This document shows positions 32,801 to 40,078 of a stretch of DNA of 40,078 bases, piece by piece. How positions within the stretch are numbered: the first letter of the stretch is position 1; each line of letters starts with the position of its first letter. A program made the position numbers and the translations under genes. This stretch comes from CAYNTC01 sp964432925 (GTDB lineage Bacteria; Planctomycetota; Phycisphaerae; Sedimentisphaerales; Anaerobacaceae): NCBI GenBank assembly GCA_964432925.1, contig CAYSPM010000006.1, positions 1 to 40,078 of the forward strand. Reading direction: 5' to 3'. The notes under the pieces were generated by a model, which was not told the origin of the DNA, made no database searches, and saw only the letters and a list, made by a program, of their open reading frames with translations.

Positions 32801-32841
32801 ATCGTTGCAGGCTCATAGATTTTCGAGAGCTCTTCGCCCAT
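29812..32841 (-). CDS. valS: Valyl-tRNA synthetase
   Basis: The enzyme charges tRNA-Val and edits threonyl-tRNA. Class I signatures are HLGH at 56-59 (PPPNVTAPLHLGHALNN) and KMSKS at 632-636 (GQGRKMSKSLGNGIDPL). The editing domain contains TTRPETMLGDTAVA (229-242) and KVTPAHDPDDY (295-305). The C-terminal coiled coil (about 935-1005, AERARLEKQKQDVEKAKS onward) is that of bacterial ValRS. AGGG precedes the ATG by about 6 bases. The length of 1009 is slightly above the usual 880-950 through loops such as the Gly-rich KSGGGGGLENE near residue 495. No T-box is seen upstream. Confidence 0.97.
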   Translation of the reverse strand: MGEELSKIYEPATIEKLANEIWFSSQHFHAEASSYEKNAKTYTIVIPPPNVTAPLHLGHALNNTLQDILIRFRRMQSYNTLWMPGTDHAGIATQTVVEKRILSEEGKRRTDFDRDEFVTRVQAWKDEYEACIINQLKAMGCSCDWQRTRFTMDDVCAKAVRAAFFKLFKDGLIYRGKRLVNWDPATQTVLADDEVEHETVQGHFWYLRYPLVEPVEIEGTEVEYVTVATTRPETMLGDTAVAMNPADKRAEYLVGKEVKLPIVGRKIPIIADEHVVLPDPNSEDEKAKFSTGFLKVTPAHDPDDYAIGERHYIEIADAVMPEDFEGDPHQYVFLNVMAPDGSISDKYGWADWNNIKNPDVENLLGMDRFEAREAIVEWFRQENLLEDIREYTHEIGHSYRSHVPIEPYLSDQWYIAVKKPIEHLAEKIGEGLIEGTDVPVNSLAGLALKPLLDGRLRFIPERYAKTYQSWLENLRDWPISRQLWWGHRIPIWSKSGGGGGLENELYKKYGKAIQDKVIFELTDSDDGAITYACVAPANEDIEKRLNDEGWRQDNDVLDTWFSSALWPFSTMGWPDNTPELKTFYPGDVLCTAREIITLWVSRMVMMGQYCIGNIPFNDVYIHAMIQDGQGRKMSKSLGNGIDPLVAINSHGADAMRFTLASMTTDTQDIRMPVVSMTLPDGRKANTSPKFDIGRNFCNKLWNASRFALMNLEGIDPAMFEPDKMDITDRWVLSRLAETVAETTKSLDEFKYNEPLTSLYKFFWNDFCDWYLEWIKPRIQDEQQKPIAQNVLAFVLDQILRLLHPFVPFITEGIFQKLNEVAPIRQLKGLAEATGSDALAVAKWPNGLDVLVDEDAQQQIATAQSPIRAIRDIRNKYNIAPSTKLTASAKAPAMVAETLNGSAKLICHLAGVEQFEAKTNLAKPKNAATTIVDDIQIYVHDVIDPEAERARLEKQKQDVEKAKSTVESKLRNENFVTKAKPEVVAQAQERLAQLQEQLKAFEKHLSELNA

Positions 32842-32867
32842 GATGTACCCTACTTTGAAGTTACCTA

Positions 32868-32899
32868 TAAAAAATTCCGGCCAAAGGTGAATGGCCGGA
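32868..32899 (-). terminator. Intrinsic terminator after rho
   Basis: On the minus strand TCCGGCCA and TGGCCGGA (plus positions 92-99 and 76-83 of the 32800s) form an 8-bp stem with an 8-base loop, followed by a T-tract (plus-strand A run 32869-32874). It lies about 105 bases beyond the rho stop and just before valS, so it separates the two transcripts. Confidence 0.85.
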
Positions 32900-33004
32900 G
32901 TATCATATTAGCTAAAACCAGCAATGTTGTAAAGTAAACAGAACAGCAGAAATTTTATTTACTGCTATGCTCCGTCAGATTTTTCGCGTTTTTTGTTTGG
33001 TGCC

Positions 33005-34504
33005 TTAATCGAGGTTCATCGTCATCAAGAACTCAGCATTGGTCTTAGTCTTGGTGAGTCTGCTTTTTAGCAGTTCAACGGCTTCGACCTGGTTCAACTC
33101 GCTAAGAACCCTTCGGAGTCGATATACCAATTGGAGTTCCTTGGGATCGAGCAGCAGCTCTTCCCTTCTTGTTCCACTTCGGCTGATATCAATAGCTGGC
33201 CAGGTTCTTCTGTCAACGAGGCGCCTGTCGAGGTGCAGTTCCATATTACCGGTTGCTTTGAATTCTTCGAAAATCACTTCGTCCATTTTCGAGCCGGTGT
33301 CGATTAGCGCGGTCGCGAAAATGCTTAACGAGCCACCTTCCTCTACATTTCTTGCTGCGCCGAAGAACTTCTTCGGCATCTGCATTGCCCCCGCGTCGAC
33401 GCCACCGGTTAGGATTCTGCCGGAATGTGGTGTTTCGTTATTGTAAGCACGTGCAAGTCGCGTTATCGAGTCGAGCAGAATGACGACGTCCTGACCATAC
33501 TCAACCATGCGTTTAGCTTTTTCGATTACGACTTCAGCTACCTGACAATGACGTGCAGCCGGCTCATCGAATGTGGAGCTTATGACTTCGACATCCTCAG
33601 CGGTTTTGCGCTCCATTTCTGTGACCTCTTCAGGTCTCTCGTCGATCAGCAGAACTATGAGTTTTACATCAGGATGGTTGGTACTTATGGCGTTTGCCAT
33701 TTTCTGTAGCAGAATTGTTTTACCAGTCCGTGGCGGAGCGACTATCAACCCTCGCTGACCTTTTCCAACGGGTGTCACCAAATCGATTATTCGCATATTT
33801 AGTTCGTCGACAGTGGTCTCGAGTATAAGGCGGTTCTCTGGATGCAGGGGCGTCAGATCGCTGAACACTATTTTATCAGCAAGTAGGTCAGGGTCCTCGT
33901 AGTTGATTGCTTCGACTCGCAGAAGGGCAAAGTACTTCTCTGAGTCTTTAGGCGGCCTGATTTGACCTGACACAGTATTTCCGGTTCTCAGGCCGAAACG
34001 CCTAATCTGTGATGGGGAGACATAGATGTCGTCTGATGACGACAGGTAGTTGTATTCCGTATTTCGCAGGAATCCATAACCGTCCGGCAACACCTCGAGT
34101 ACACCTTCACCATACATAAGTCCATTTTGCCGGATGCGTTCCTTTAAAATTCTGAAAATCAAGTCTTGTTTCTTAAGGGCACTGTATTCTGTTAAGCCTT
34201 CCTTTTTGGCGATGTCGTGCAGCTCTGCCACGGTTAGTCTCTGCAAATCCATTAAGTACAAGTTGCCCTTTTTGACGCGCTCGTACTTAGCATGTGTGGA
34301 TTCTTCTTCGCTCTTCTTCTGCGATTCATCTTTTGCTTCGTCAGTAATTGCCGATTCTTCAACCGTAGCTGTTGCAGTGGTAACGTCAGCATGTTCTTGA
34401 TTTTCTTCTGCTTGTTCGTCGACAGCTTGCTCTTCTGTGATGTTCTTTTTCTTTGAAGTTTTACGTCTCTTAGTTTTTTCGTTCTTTGCACTGGCTTTAG
34501 CCAT
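33005..34504 (-). CDS. rho: Transcription termination factor Rho
   Basis: Rho is a hexameric RNA helicase that ends untranslated transcripts. ATG 34504 is chosen because AAAAGGAG lies directly upstream; an earlier in-frame start has no such site. After a charged, probably disordered N-terminal stretch (about 1-78, with KRRKTSKKK and many Glu/Gln) come the Rho N-domain (LYLMDLQRLTVAELHDIAKKEGL), the cold-shock RNA-binding part (GVLEVLPDGYGFLR, 134-147), Walker A APPRTGKT (256-263), VIVLLIDERPEEVTEM-like core residues, and VILLDSITRLARAYN (about 339-353). Length 499 exceeds the 419 of E. coli because of the N-terminal insertion, a common feature outside proteobacteria. Confidence 0.97.
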   Translation of the reverse strand: MAKASAKNEKTKRRKTSKKKNITEEQAVDEQAEENQEHADVTTATATVEESAITDEAKDESQKKSEEESTHAKYERVKKGNLYLMDLQRLTVAELHDIAKKEGLTEYSALKKQDLIFRILKERIRQNGLMYGEGVLEVLPDGYGFLRNTEYNYLSSSDDIYVSPSQIRRFGLRTGNTVSGQIRPPKDSEKYFALLRVEAINYEDPDLLADKIVFSDLTPLHPENRLILETTVDELNMRIIDLVTPVGKGQRGLIVAPPRTGKTILLQKMANAISTNHPDVKLIVLLIDERPEEVTEMERKTAEDVEVISSTFDEPAARHCQVAEVVIEKAKRMVEYGQDVVILLDSITRLARAYNNETPHSGRILTGGVDAGAMQMPKKFFGAARNVEEGGSLSIFATALIDTGSKMDEVIFEEFKATGNMELHLDRRLVDRRTWPAIDISRSGTRREELLLDPKELQLVYRLRRVLSELNQVEAVELLKSRLTKTKTNAEFLMTMNLD

Positions 34505-34711
34505 AACTACTCCTTTTCTGTTCACACAACATTCATTGCACAGCCGCTCCCGCGGATAAAAACTAACATCCGCAAAAGAAGGGCAATAAAACTAAGGTTT
34601 AATCAGACTACACTCAGGTTGTAGCTAAGTAGGGTTTGAGTCTTGAATAATACAAGCAGAACTTACATAAAACAATTTATATCAATACGAGCAACCTGTC
34701 TTTAACCAAAA
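34505..34711. promoter_or_regulatory. Leader and promoter region of rho
   Basis: The 207 bases between coaE and rho include a short hairpin GCGGAT/ATCCGC about 55 bases before the rho start and the ribosome binding site AAAAGGAG. rho is often self-regulated in its leader; no specific site can be defined here. Confidence 0.3.
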
Positions 34712-35335
34712 CTACGTCTTACTCACAATAGTAGAGAAGATATCAATGACTTGCCTGACTAATGCCGATAAGCCGGAATTGTTGTTTATGCTATTATCGG
34801 CTAAGGCACGCTTGTTGTCCAGCGAAATCTGAAAATTTTCTCTAATTTTAATTTGATTCTCTTCAAATATGCCCGTTTTTTTTGCTCTTTCCAGCCGTGT
34901 TTTTTTGTCGCAATCGACGAAAATTAGATGTTCGCAACGATTTTGCCAGCCGACTTCCACCAATAGCGGCATATCCAACACAATTGCCGGAACATTGCTC
35001 TTGAGTTGATATTGCTTTATCAGCTCCTCGGTTCGATCCAAGACAAAAGGATGGATAATCCCGTTAAGTAGTGAGAGCTTTTGTTCGTTGGAAAAGACAA
35101 TTTCAGCCAGTTTTTTGCGGTCGATTTTATTTTCTTGACCTAGTATGGTTTGGCCGAAAAACCTGATTATTTTATCTCTAACAGCGTTTTCTCCAAGTAA
35201 CTCGTGAGCGATTTTATCGGCATCGATAACCTTGCAGCCGAGCTTAGCAAACTCAGTTGCCACGGTACTCTTACCTGCGCAGATACCGCCCAAAATACCT
35301 ATGACCGGTTTTTTTTGGGTATTGCCCACAGCCAA
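34712..35335 (-). CDS. coaE: Dephospho-CoA kinase
   Basis: CoaE phosphorylates dephospho-CoA in the last step of CoA synthesis. The P-loop is GGICAGKST (16-24 from this start). CKVIDADKIAHELL, the core HPFVLDRTEELI, VLDMPLLVEVGWQNRCEHLIFVDCD and RLERAKKTG are standard. The frame is open further upstream to a TTG at 35401, but that part overlaps a consensus promoter whose start point would be near 35364. I therefore place the start at TTG 35335, or GTG 35329 two codons later. A GGGGAGAG site lies about 10-14 bases upstream. Confidence 0.9.
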   Translation of the reverse strand: MAVGNTQKKPVIGILGGICAGKSTVATEFAKLGCKVIDADKIAHELLGENAVRDKIIRFFGQTILGQENKIDRKKLAEIVFSNEQKLSLLNGIIHPFVLDRTEELIKQYQLKSNVPAIVLDMPLLVEVGWQNRCEHLIFVDCDKKTRLERAKKTGIFEENQIKIRENFQISLDNKRALADNSINNNSGLSALVRQVIDIFSTIVSKT

Positions 35336-35371
35336 GCAATCTAAGCTCTCTCCCCAATAACACCCAAGAGT

Positions 35372-35401
35372 ATTATACAAATCCGAGAGAGAGAGTGTCA
35401 A
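35372..35401 (-). promoter_or_regulatory. Consensus sigma-70 promoter for coaE
   Basis: On the minus strand TTGACA (35401-35396) and TATAAT (35377-35372) match the consensus exactly with an 18-base spacer containing a CT repeat. It fires toward coaE. Confidence 0.75.
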
Positions 35402-35535
35402 TCCCTTGCGCTATTTTTTTTCTGCGGGGTATAATGTGCAGTGAGCTCGCGTTCAGGCTTTTTAGTTGGAGGCAACTCGTGTCTTTTTGCACGCCTTGCA
35501 TATCCTGTCCGGCACGCAAACGTTGGTTCGTATGC

Positions 35536-37305
35536 TCACAAGGCATGAACTCCATAGGATATAGCTTCGAGGCCGCCCAAAAAATAGTTTTTAGCCACCA
35601 CGTCCCAGCTCATGTTCCTGGCAAGTTCATAGCCGGTTTGAATCAGGTGTTCAGCTTGTGTTTGATCCTGGGGCAATCGGGATAGAATTTCTTCTGCTAC
35701 CTTTCGGCTCTCATTTGCTTCCGTGCGGTCCCGCGTTGTACGGTCGATTTGCAGAAGGTCTTCGATATCGGCGTAACTAAAATCTACCAGATTAGTGTAA
35801 TCTGCGATAATGACGTTCTCAACGTTTTTGCCACCTGAAACATCACGTAAGAAACCTGTGCATCCACATACACTGCTTACGACGCATATTCCGCCAAAAG
35901 TCAGCGGCTCGAACTGAGATATCCCAAAAGGTTCGTAAGTGCTTTGGCCAAATTCGACATCAGTTCCCTTACGGATGTCCATAAACTCCATGTCCTCCGG
36001 CATTGACCTGCCACAGCTCTTACGGTTAAATCCGAACTGATTGATGAACACGATCTTTATGTTGCGGCTTCTGGTATTGAACCGCTGGATGTGCGCATAG
36101 AAATTCGCCTCACCACCGGAGAGGTCAGGCCAACCTTCATGGTGGGCAACAGGCCAGCCGTAATTAGATTCCATTTTGTTTATATCATTCGTGTGGCGCT
36201 GCGAAACTTCGGTTGATAGTAGAAATAACACTGCTGTTTTTCTCTGATTTATGAGTGTTTTTTCCATCGTGTACAACACGCGCAAGTCACGCCACAATCC
36301 TTTGCTTTTCACAAGTCTTGTGACATGTGTGAAGACATAGTCAGGTTCGAATCCAAGAAGGTTTTCACAATATGCCTGCAGTTTTCTCTTGGATTCAAGC
36401 TTCTCCGCAACATTGATTTGGTATGCCGGTATACCATTGTAGACGATACCAATGTTGATAGTTTCAAATTCCGGTGCCAGAAACCGCAGCTCATCTACAA
36501 CATAATCACCCACTGCGTAGATACGGTCGCAGTATTTTGAGGATTCCACAAGAGTATGTTTGAAGTAGGAGCTTTGATTGCCGAATACTTCATTTACGTA
36601 CAACCTGTCTTGGTGCGCTTGCTTTATAACGTTGTAGAACATTGTATCATGGCCGGGGTGCTCTTCAACAATGCGTCGCATTGTCGCTACTTCATGAGCG
36701 TAGAAGATTGTCCTGAAAGGCCGGTTAGGCTCGAGAATGGCTGCAAGCGCCGTGGGCATTCCCATAAATTCGTGGGCGATAATAACCGTTGATTCATTCG
36801 CTGCCCCCAGTGACTTTAGCGTGGCAATCGCTGCAGGAGCCACTCTTATATACTGTTCGTACTCCCAGAGGTTTTCGTGTAAATGGCTCTGAACCCCAAA
36901 TTCTTCAAAGAGCTGCTTTTTGAAGTTATTTACTATCCCTGCATCCATGCGTCTAATATCGATTAGTAGTACTTCGGGGGAGCTTTTTATGCCTGTTTGC
37001 TCATCAATGAAAGTGCGCCTGCCATAGACTATTCCTACATTGTGAGTTTTTTCAATCTTACGAAAGGCCGGTGCATACCCTGGGCTGATCAACCCGTCGA
37101 TAGATGAATAGAGGACCTCACCGTCCTCGCCCAGTCGGTCGGTTACTGAGCCTTCGGTGGTAAACAATGGACCAACGATGATTGAGCGGTCGACGACATC
37201 GAGATAGGATTTGCAGGTAAAAAAGCCATGAAGGACGGCACCAATGCCGCCGATTTTTCCTACTGTTTCGTGAGTGACATGTACGACAGTTCTTTTGTTG
37301 GCCAT
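35536..37305 (-). CDS. Glycogen-synthase-like glycosyltransferase
   Basis: The 589-residue protein has a GT-B layout. The N-terminal domain opens VVHVTHETVGKIGGIGAVLHGF (about 7-28), where KIGGIG corresponds to the KTGGLAD glucan-synthase loop. The second domain includes FTHVTRLVKSKGLWRDLRVLY (about 318-338) and the nucleotide-sugar-binding segment GQSTYEPFGISQFEPLTFGGICVVSS (about 453-478). It probably transfers glucose from a nucleotide sugar to an alpha-glucan, but the donor and acceptor are inference. AAGGG precedes the ATG. coaE lies downstream, separated by about 200 bases and its own promoter; a 6-bp hairpin lies upstream. Confidence 0.82.
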   Translation of the reverse strand: MANKRTVVHVTHETVGKIGGIGAVLHGFFTCKSYLDVVDRSIIVGPLFTTEGSVTDRLGEDGEVLYSSIDGLISPGYAPAFRKIEKTHNVGIVYGRRTFIDEQTGIKSSPEVLLIDIRRMDAGIVNNFKKQLFEEFGVQSHLHENLWEYEQYIRVAPAAIATLKSLGAANESTVIIAHEFMGMPTALAAILEPNRPFRTIFYAHEVATMRRIVEEHPGHDTMFYNVIKQAHQDRLYVNEVFGNQSSYFKHTLVESSKYCDRIYAVGDYVVDELRFLAPEFETINIGIVYNGIPAYQINVAEKLESKRKLQAYCENLLGFEPDYVFTHVTRLVKSKGLWRDLRVLYTMEKTLINQRKTAVLFLLSTEVSQRHTNDINKMESNYGWPVAHHEGWPDLSGGEANFYAHIQRFNTRSRNIKIVFINQFGFNRKSCGRSMPEDMEFMDIRKGTDVEFGQSTYEPFGISQFEPLTFGGICVVSSVCGCTGFLRDVSGGKNVENVIIADYTNLVDFSYADIEDLLQIDRTTRDRTEANESRKVAEEILSRLPQDQTQAEHLIQTGYELARNMSWDVVAKNYFLGGLEAISYGVHAL

Positions 37306-37426
37306 GTAAGTTTCCCTTCAAGTCATAAGGAGTCTACCAAAGTCGTTTTCCATTTCTCTGCTTAAAGTATAAGAATTAGTGCTATTACGGCAAAATTACA
37401 GGATCTACACGGCTTGTTTTTTTAAC

Positions 37427-37446
37427 AGACCGAAAATTTACGGTCT
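37427..37446. other. Hairpin between zinc-ribbon gene and glycosyltransferase gene
   Basis: AGACCG (37427-37432) pairs with CGGTCT (37441-37446) around an 8-base AT-rich loop. No T-tract follows on either strand, so I do not call it a terminator. Confidence 0.4.
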
Positions 37447-37510
37447 ATTGCCTGGATAAATGATATGTTTTAGGACCCCAAGTGGCGCTTTGAAAAATGC
37501 TTTTTGATCT

Positions 37511-38014
37511 TTAACTTATTCGAGTGCGTAAATTTCTTATCAGACCGGAAAGAACGTGCGGTGGAATATCAGTGAGTTCCGGCTCAGGCATTTCACTAAG
37601 CGCTATCTTGTCAAGAATCGCAATAGCCTGAGGGCCGTATGGGACGATTGCATCTGCTGTTCTTTGTGCCTCGTCTAAGTCAGCATTGGCCATCTGTCGC
37701 AAATAGAGGATTATGTTCTTGGTCAACTCCTTCTCGCCTATCTTTGGTGCTGTTCGCGAGTACGCTGCTGGGCCGTTCGGGACTTCCTTCTCTTGCAAGA
37801 TGTCCTGTGTTAGCTTGAATGTCTCGGCCATCAGTTCCTTTTTTCGTTCTTCTTCGGTTTCATCCACAGGTGCCAGTTTAAGCTCCTCGTCGGAGTCAAG
37901 GCCGGGGACGTACAGCTTGTTGTGACATGCCGGGCATTTGCCCCATTTGCCAGCTGAACTATCGGCTGCTTCTATTTTCTTGCCACAATGTTCACAGTGG
38001 AATAATATTGCCAT
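37511..38014 (-). CDS. Zinc-ribbon protein of unknown function
   Basis: The 167-residue protein starts with a zinc ribbon: CEHCGKKIEA (Cys7, Cys10) and KCPACHNKLYVPG (Cys27, Cys30). A charged region follows (about 40-75, DSDEELKLAPVDETEEERKK), then a helical part (about 90-165, ELTKNIILYLRQMANADLDEAQRT and onward) that resembles a HEAT-like or armadillo-like segment. Similar zinc-ribbon proteins are abundant in planctomycetes. GAGGTGACGAA precedes the ATG. It lies 17 bases after queF, so the two form an operon, though nothing in the sequence links it to queuosine synthesis. Confidence 0.75.
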   Translation of the reverse strand: MAILFHCEHCGKKIEAADSSAGKWGKCPACHNKLYVPGLDSDEELKLAPVDETEEERKKELMAETFKLTQDILQEKEVPNGPAAYSRTAPKIGEKELTKNIILYLRQMANADLDEAQRTADAIVPYGPQAIAILDKIALSEMPEPELTDIPPHVLSGLIRNLRTRIS

Positions 38015-38031
38015 TTCGTCACCTCTGATGA

Positions 38032-38394
38032 TTACTTTGTCGTTTTTTCTGCTGTGTATTCCGCGAATATCTCGGTTGTTATTCCGCCGCGTGGCCTAAA
38101 GCAAGAGGCAATCTTCATCCAACGCGGTTTACATGCTTTAATAAGGTCATCCAGTATATCGTTTGTCAGGGCTTCGTAAAAGACGCCTTTATTCCGATAG
38201 CTCTGCATATAGAATTTCAGGCTTTTCAGCTCGATACAGGATTTATCGGGACAATATTCGATGATGATTTCACCATAATCTGGCTGGCCCGTCCGTGGAC
38301 AGAGGCTTGTAAACTCTGGACATTTGATTGTAATTTTATAATCTCGCTCTGGTTTAGGATTCTCAAACAGCTCAATGTTCGCTACTTCACTCAT
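38032..38394 (-). CDS. queF: PreQ1 synthase (NADPH-dependent 7-cyano-7-deazaguanine reductase)
   Basis: QueF reduces preQ0 to preQ1 in queuosine synthesis. The 120-residue length is the short, single-domain type. FTSLCPRTGQPDYG holds the catalytic Cys32 and Asp39. The QueF motif ELKSLKFYMQSYRN (about 56-69) and FYEALTND follow, with IASCFRPRGGITTEIFAEY at the end. AAGGA lies 6 bases before the ATG. The queC gene of the same pathway lies 1.3 kb away on the other strand. No preQ1 riboswitch is visible upstream. Confidence 0.96.
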   Translation of the reverse strand: MSEVANIELFENPKPERDYKITIKCPEFTSLCPRTGQPDYGEIIIEYCPDKSCIELKSLKFYMQSYRNKGVFYEALTNDILDDLIKACKPRWMKIASCFRPRGGITTEIFAEYTAEKTTK

Positions 38395-38931
38395 CGCCTA
38401 TCCTTCTTACATATCCTGTCTTGTTCAATATAACGCGCCTACCAAGTCACGACAAGCAATAATCGACTTTGTAGAATAACTGTGCATTTGAGGTCTCGAA
38501 TACGGCCGTTTGGCTGGTTCTGATTATGGCATACGGTAAATTTGGTACATGTCTATTATGCGTGCCGCACCGATAGTTTTCTAAAGTTTGGACGCGATAC
38601 CAAGCTGCGATAGCTTTCCCGCCAGTGCCGCAGTTTCGATTTTAAGGACAACTTTTACCGTGCAGTCATAGAATCGACAGGTACCCTGATCAGGACTGTT
38701 GAAGTTCTAACGATAGAATCCAGCAGATTCAGCAACGCAGTAATTACGCCCCCATGGTGCTAAGCTGGAAACCCACGGTTCTTCTTTAGGTGTGTGGGCC
38801 ATAAAGTTATAGTTTATTTTTTTGAAAAACCATTGTACCTTAATACCGGTTTGAGTATCTTGGCTGCTGAAGTTTTTAGCGGAGTGTATACATGGCATGG
38901 ACTTTGGAACTTTTTGAAAGGGATGGACACA
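38395..38931. other. Divergent intergenic region between queF and the malectin lipoprotein gene
   Basis: There is no credible gene on either strand. It holds a palindrome CCTGATCAGG (about 38685-38694), a small TTCTA/TAGAA hairpin (about 38705-38720) and a CCCAC/GTGGG hairpin (about 38772-38798) followed by a T-rich tract (about 38813-38822). Together these could be a small RNA with a weak terminator. The match to 6S RNA is not good enough to name it. Confidence 0.35.
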
Positions 38932-39504
38932 ATGTTGAAAAGATGGATTAGTGTAGTGAATGTAGTCGCAGTAGCAGGTTTGCTTACATCGGGTTGTGCG
39001 ACAATGGATCAGCCGTGCAAACCGGAATTCACCATGCGCGTAAACTGTGCTGCTTTTGAGCCTTACACGGATAGCGCTGGGAATGTCTGGCTGCCTGACC
39101 AGTACATGGAGCAAGACAACGATTGGGGTGCAGTTGATGGTATGACTGTTGATCGGGGTGGTTTAAGCATGACGGGCACGGATGCACCAGGGATCTATGA
39201 GACCGAGAGATACAGCATGACGGCATACAAGTTCAAGCTGCCCAACGGTAAATATACTGTCAGGCTGCACTTCGCTGAGACGTACGAGGGTATTTTCGGC
39301 GAAAATGAGCGGGTCTTTTCGGTGAGCATTAACGGTAAGCTCGTCCTTGAGGATTTTGACCCATACAAAGTAGCTGGTGGCCCACAAAAGCCTATCGTCA
39401 AGGAGTTCAAAGGTATTGCAGTAACCGATGGAGAGCTGGTCATTGGCTTTGAACCGAACATCGAGAATCCTGAAATTAACGGCATCGAAATAATGTCTGA
39501 GTGA
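38932..39504 (+). CDS. Malectin-type carbohydrate-binding lipoprotein
   Basis: ATG 38932 is chosen as start because it opens a proper signal peptide (MLKRWISVVNVVAVAGLLTSGC, about 1-22, with lipobox Cys22) and GAAAGG lies upstream; longer in-frame starts would bury the signal. The mature part fits the malectin fold: MRVNCAAFEPYTDSAGNVWLPDQ (about 36-58), YETERYSMTAYKFKLPNGKYTVRLHFAETY (about 87-116), VFSVSINGKLVLEDFDPY and LVIGFEPNIENPEINGIEIM at the end. Malectin domains bind sugars in secreted and surface proteins. It is probably outer-membrane or periplasmic; its ligand is unknown. queC follows 161 bases downstream. Confidence 0.88.
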   Translation: MLKRWISVVNVVAVAGLLTSGCATMDQPCKPEFTMRVNCAAFEPYTDSAGNVWLPDQYMEQDNDWGAVDGMTVDRGGLSMTGTDAPGIYETERYSMTAYKFKLPNGKYTVRLHFAETYEGIFGENERVFSVSINGKLVLEDFDPYKVAGGPQKPIVKEFKGIAVTDGELVIGFEPNIENPEINGIEIMSE

Positions 39505-39665
39505 CTCTTTAGTATATATTTTCTGGCCACGCGGCAATTGTATGTTGAAATAGTGTCTGTGTGTCAGGGGGGGAAATATTTTATGCGCCTGTAGGAGGGG
39601 CAGGGGGGTGATATTTTTGTGCATTAATTCTTTGTGTAGATTGTATCTCTGGCGAGGGACTTAAC

Positions 39666-40078
39666 TTGGCACAAAATAAAGCAATTGTCCTATTAAGTGG
39701 TGGCTTGGATTCTGCTACAACATTAGCCATTGCCCGAAGTGAAGATTTTAGATGTTACGCTTTGACCTTTGCCTATGGCCAAAGACACCAGCGAGAAGTT
39801 GAAGCTGCAAAGAAAGTAGCTTGTTCGCTGGGGGCCGTTGAGCACCGTGTAATCAATATAAATCTGGCTGCTTTTGGTAGGTCTGCTCTTACTGACCTTT
39901 CGATCGACGTGCCAAAGGATAGAATAAGGCTGGGCAACTCGCATGAAATTCCGTCAACTTATGTCCCAGCACGGAATACGATATTCTTAAGTTATGCGCT
40001 GGCCTGGGCTGAGGTGCTGAATAGCTTCGATATCTTCATCGGTGTCAATGCCACCGACTATAGTGGCTATCCGGATTG
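39666..40078 (+). CDS. queC: 7-cyano-7-deazaguanine synthase, cut by window edge
   Basis: QueC converts 7-carboxy-7-deazaguanine to preQ0 using ATP and ammonia. The frame starts at TTG 39666, with GAGGGA about 6 bases upstream; there is no ATG. The PP-loop IVLLSGGLDSATTL (about 7-20), then FAYGQRHQREVEAAKKVA (about 37-54) and STYVPARNTIFLSYALAWAE (about 98-117), with GVNATDYSGYPD at the window end, are canonical. The gene continues beyond 40078; about 137 of some 225 residues are present. Confidence 0.95.
   Translation, partial: MAQNKAIVLLSGGLDSATTLAIARSEDFRCYALTFAYGQRHQREVEAAKKVACSLGAVEHRVININLAAFGRSALTDLSIDVPKDRIRLGNSHEIPSTYVPARNTIFLSYALAWAEVLNSFDIFIGVNATDYSGYPD

Noticed and set aside
38395..38460. 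preQ1 riboswitch before queF
   Set aside because: No preQ1-type hairpin with an A-rich tail is present; the same holds for the region before queC (39505-39665).
1..40078. CRISPR arrays, prophage or integrated-element ends
   Set aside because: No regularly spaced direct repeats, phage structural genes or attachment-site repeats around a tRNA were seen. The only mobile-type sequences are the REP/transposase set and the mutL repeat block.

Overview
The window most likely comes from a planctomycete of the Phycisphaerae/Sedimentisphaerales type, probably a metagenome-derived contig. The evidence is a secreted protein with a C-terminal dockerin-like GDVTGDCIVDMADF motif, a DksA-like protein with an incomplete zinc finger, CsrA, a Kdo-8-phosphate synthase that implies a lipopolysaccharide outer membrane, and wide gaps between short operons. 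A run of exactly 100 N lies inside leuS, so the sequence is a scaffold.

Layout, left to right. A tRNA-Lys(UUU) is cut by the left edge. It is followed by an unrecognised membrane protein and csrA. A 650-bp gap then holds a long inverted repeat that could be a structured RNA, and a promoter. Next is a co-directional cluster (2555-8291): VTC-domain protein, DUF4956 membrane protein, HlyD-like adaptor, TolC-like lipoprotein and a secreted lamin-tail/dockerin-like protein. This is the best candidate for an undescribed envelope or export system. leuS, a DUF3795 protein, a CYTH protein overlapping a diacylglycerol-kinase-like protein, and kdsA follow. Directly behind kdsA is a decayed radical SAM gene (14137-14752) that can be read across several frames. 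A small conserved-looking protein and a XerC/D recombinase with a clear terminator end the plus-strand half.

From 16.7 to 26.3 kb the genes are on the minus strand: a CapD/PglF-type nucleotide-sugar dehydratase, a membrane protein, yacG, a DksA/TraR-like protein, and a tight operon mutL > binding protein > FecCD permease > ATPase. mutL carries an in-frame insertion of low-complexity tandem repeats in its ATPase domain. Between mutL and gpmI lies a REP-type element: a tyrosine transposase gene interrupted by a TAG codon and flanked by three copies of a GTTAGCCCTGC hairpin.

The right part holds gpmI (minus), lspA (plus, with a consensus sigma-70 promoter), then on the minus strand a bifunctional-nuclease-family protein with valS, rho with its terminator, coaE, a glycogen-synthase-like glycosyltransferase, and queF with a small zinc-ribbon protein. 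It ends on the plus strand with a malectin-type lipoprotein and the 5' part of queC. Most of the window is core translation, transcription, envelope and cofactor metabolism. The unusual material is the 2.5-8.3 kb cluster, the two pseudogenes and the repeat insertions.
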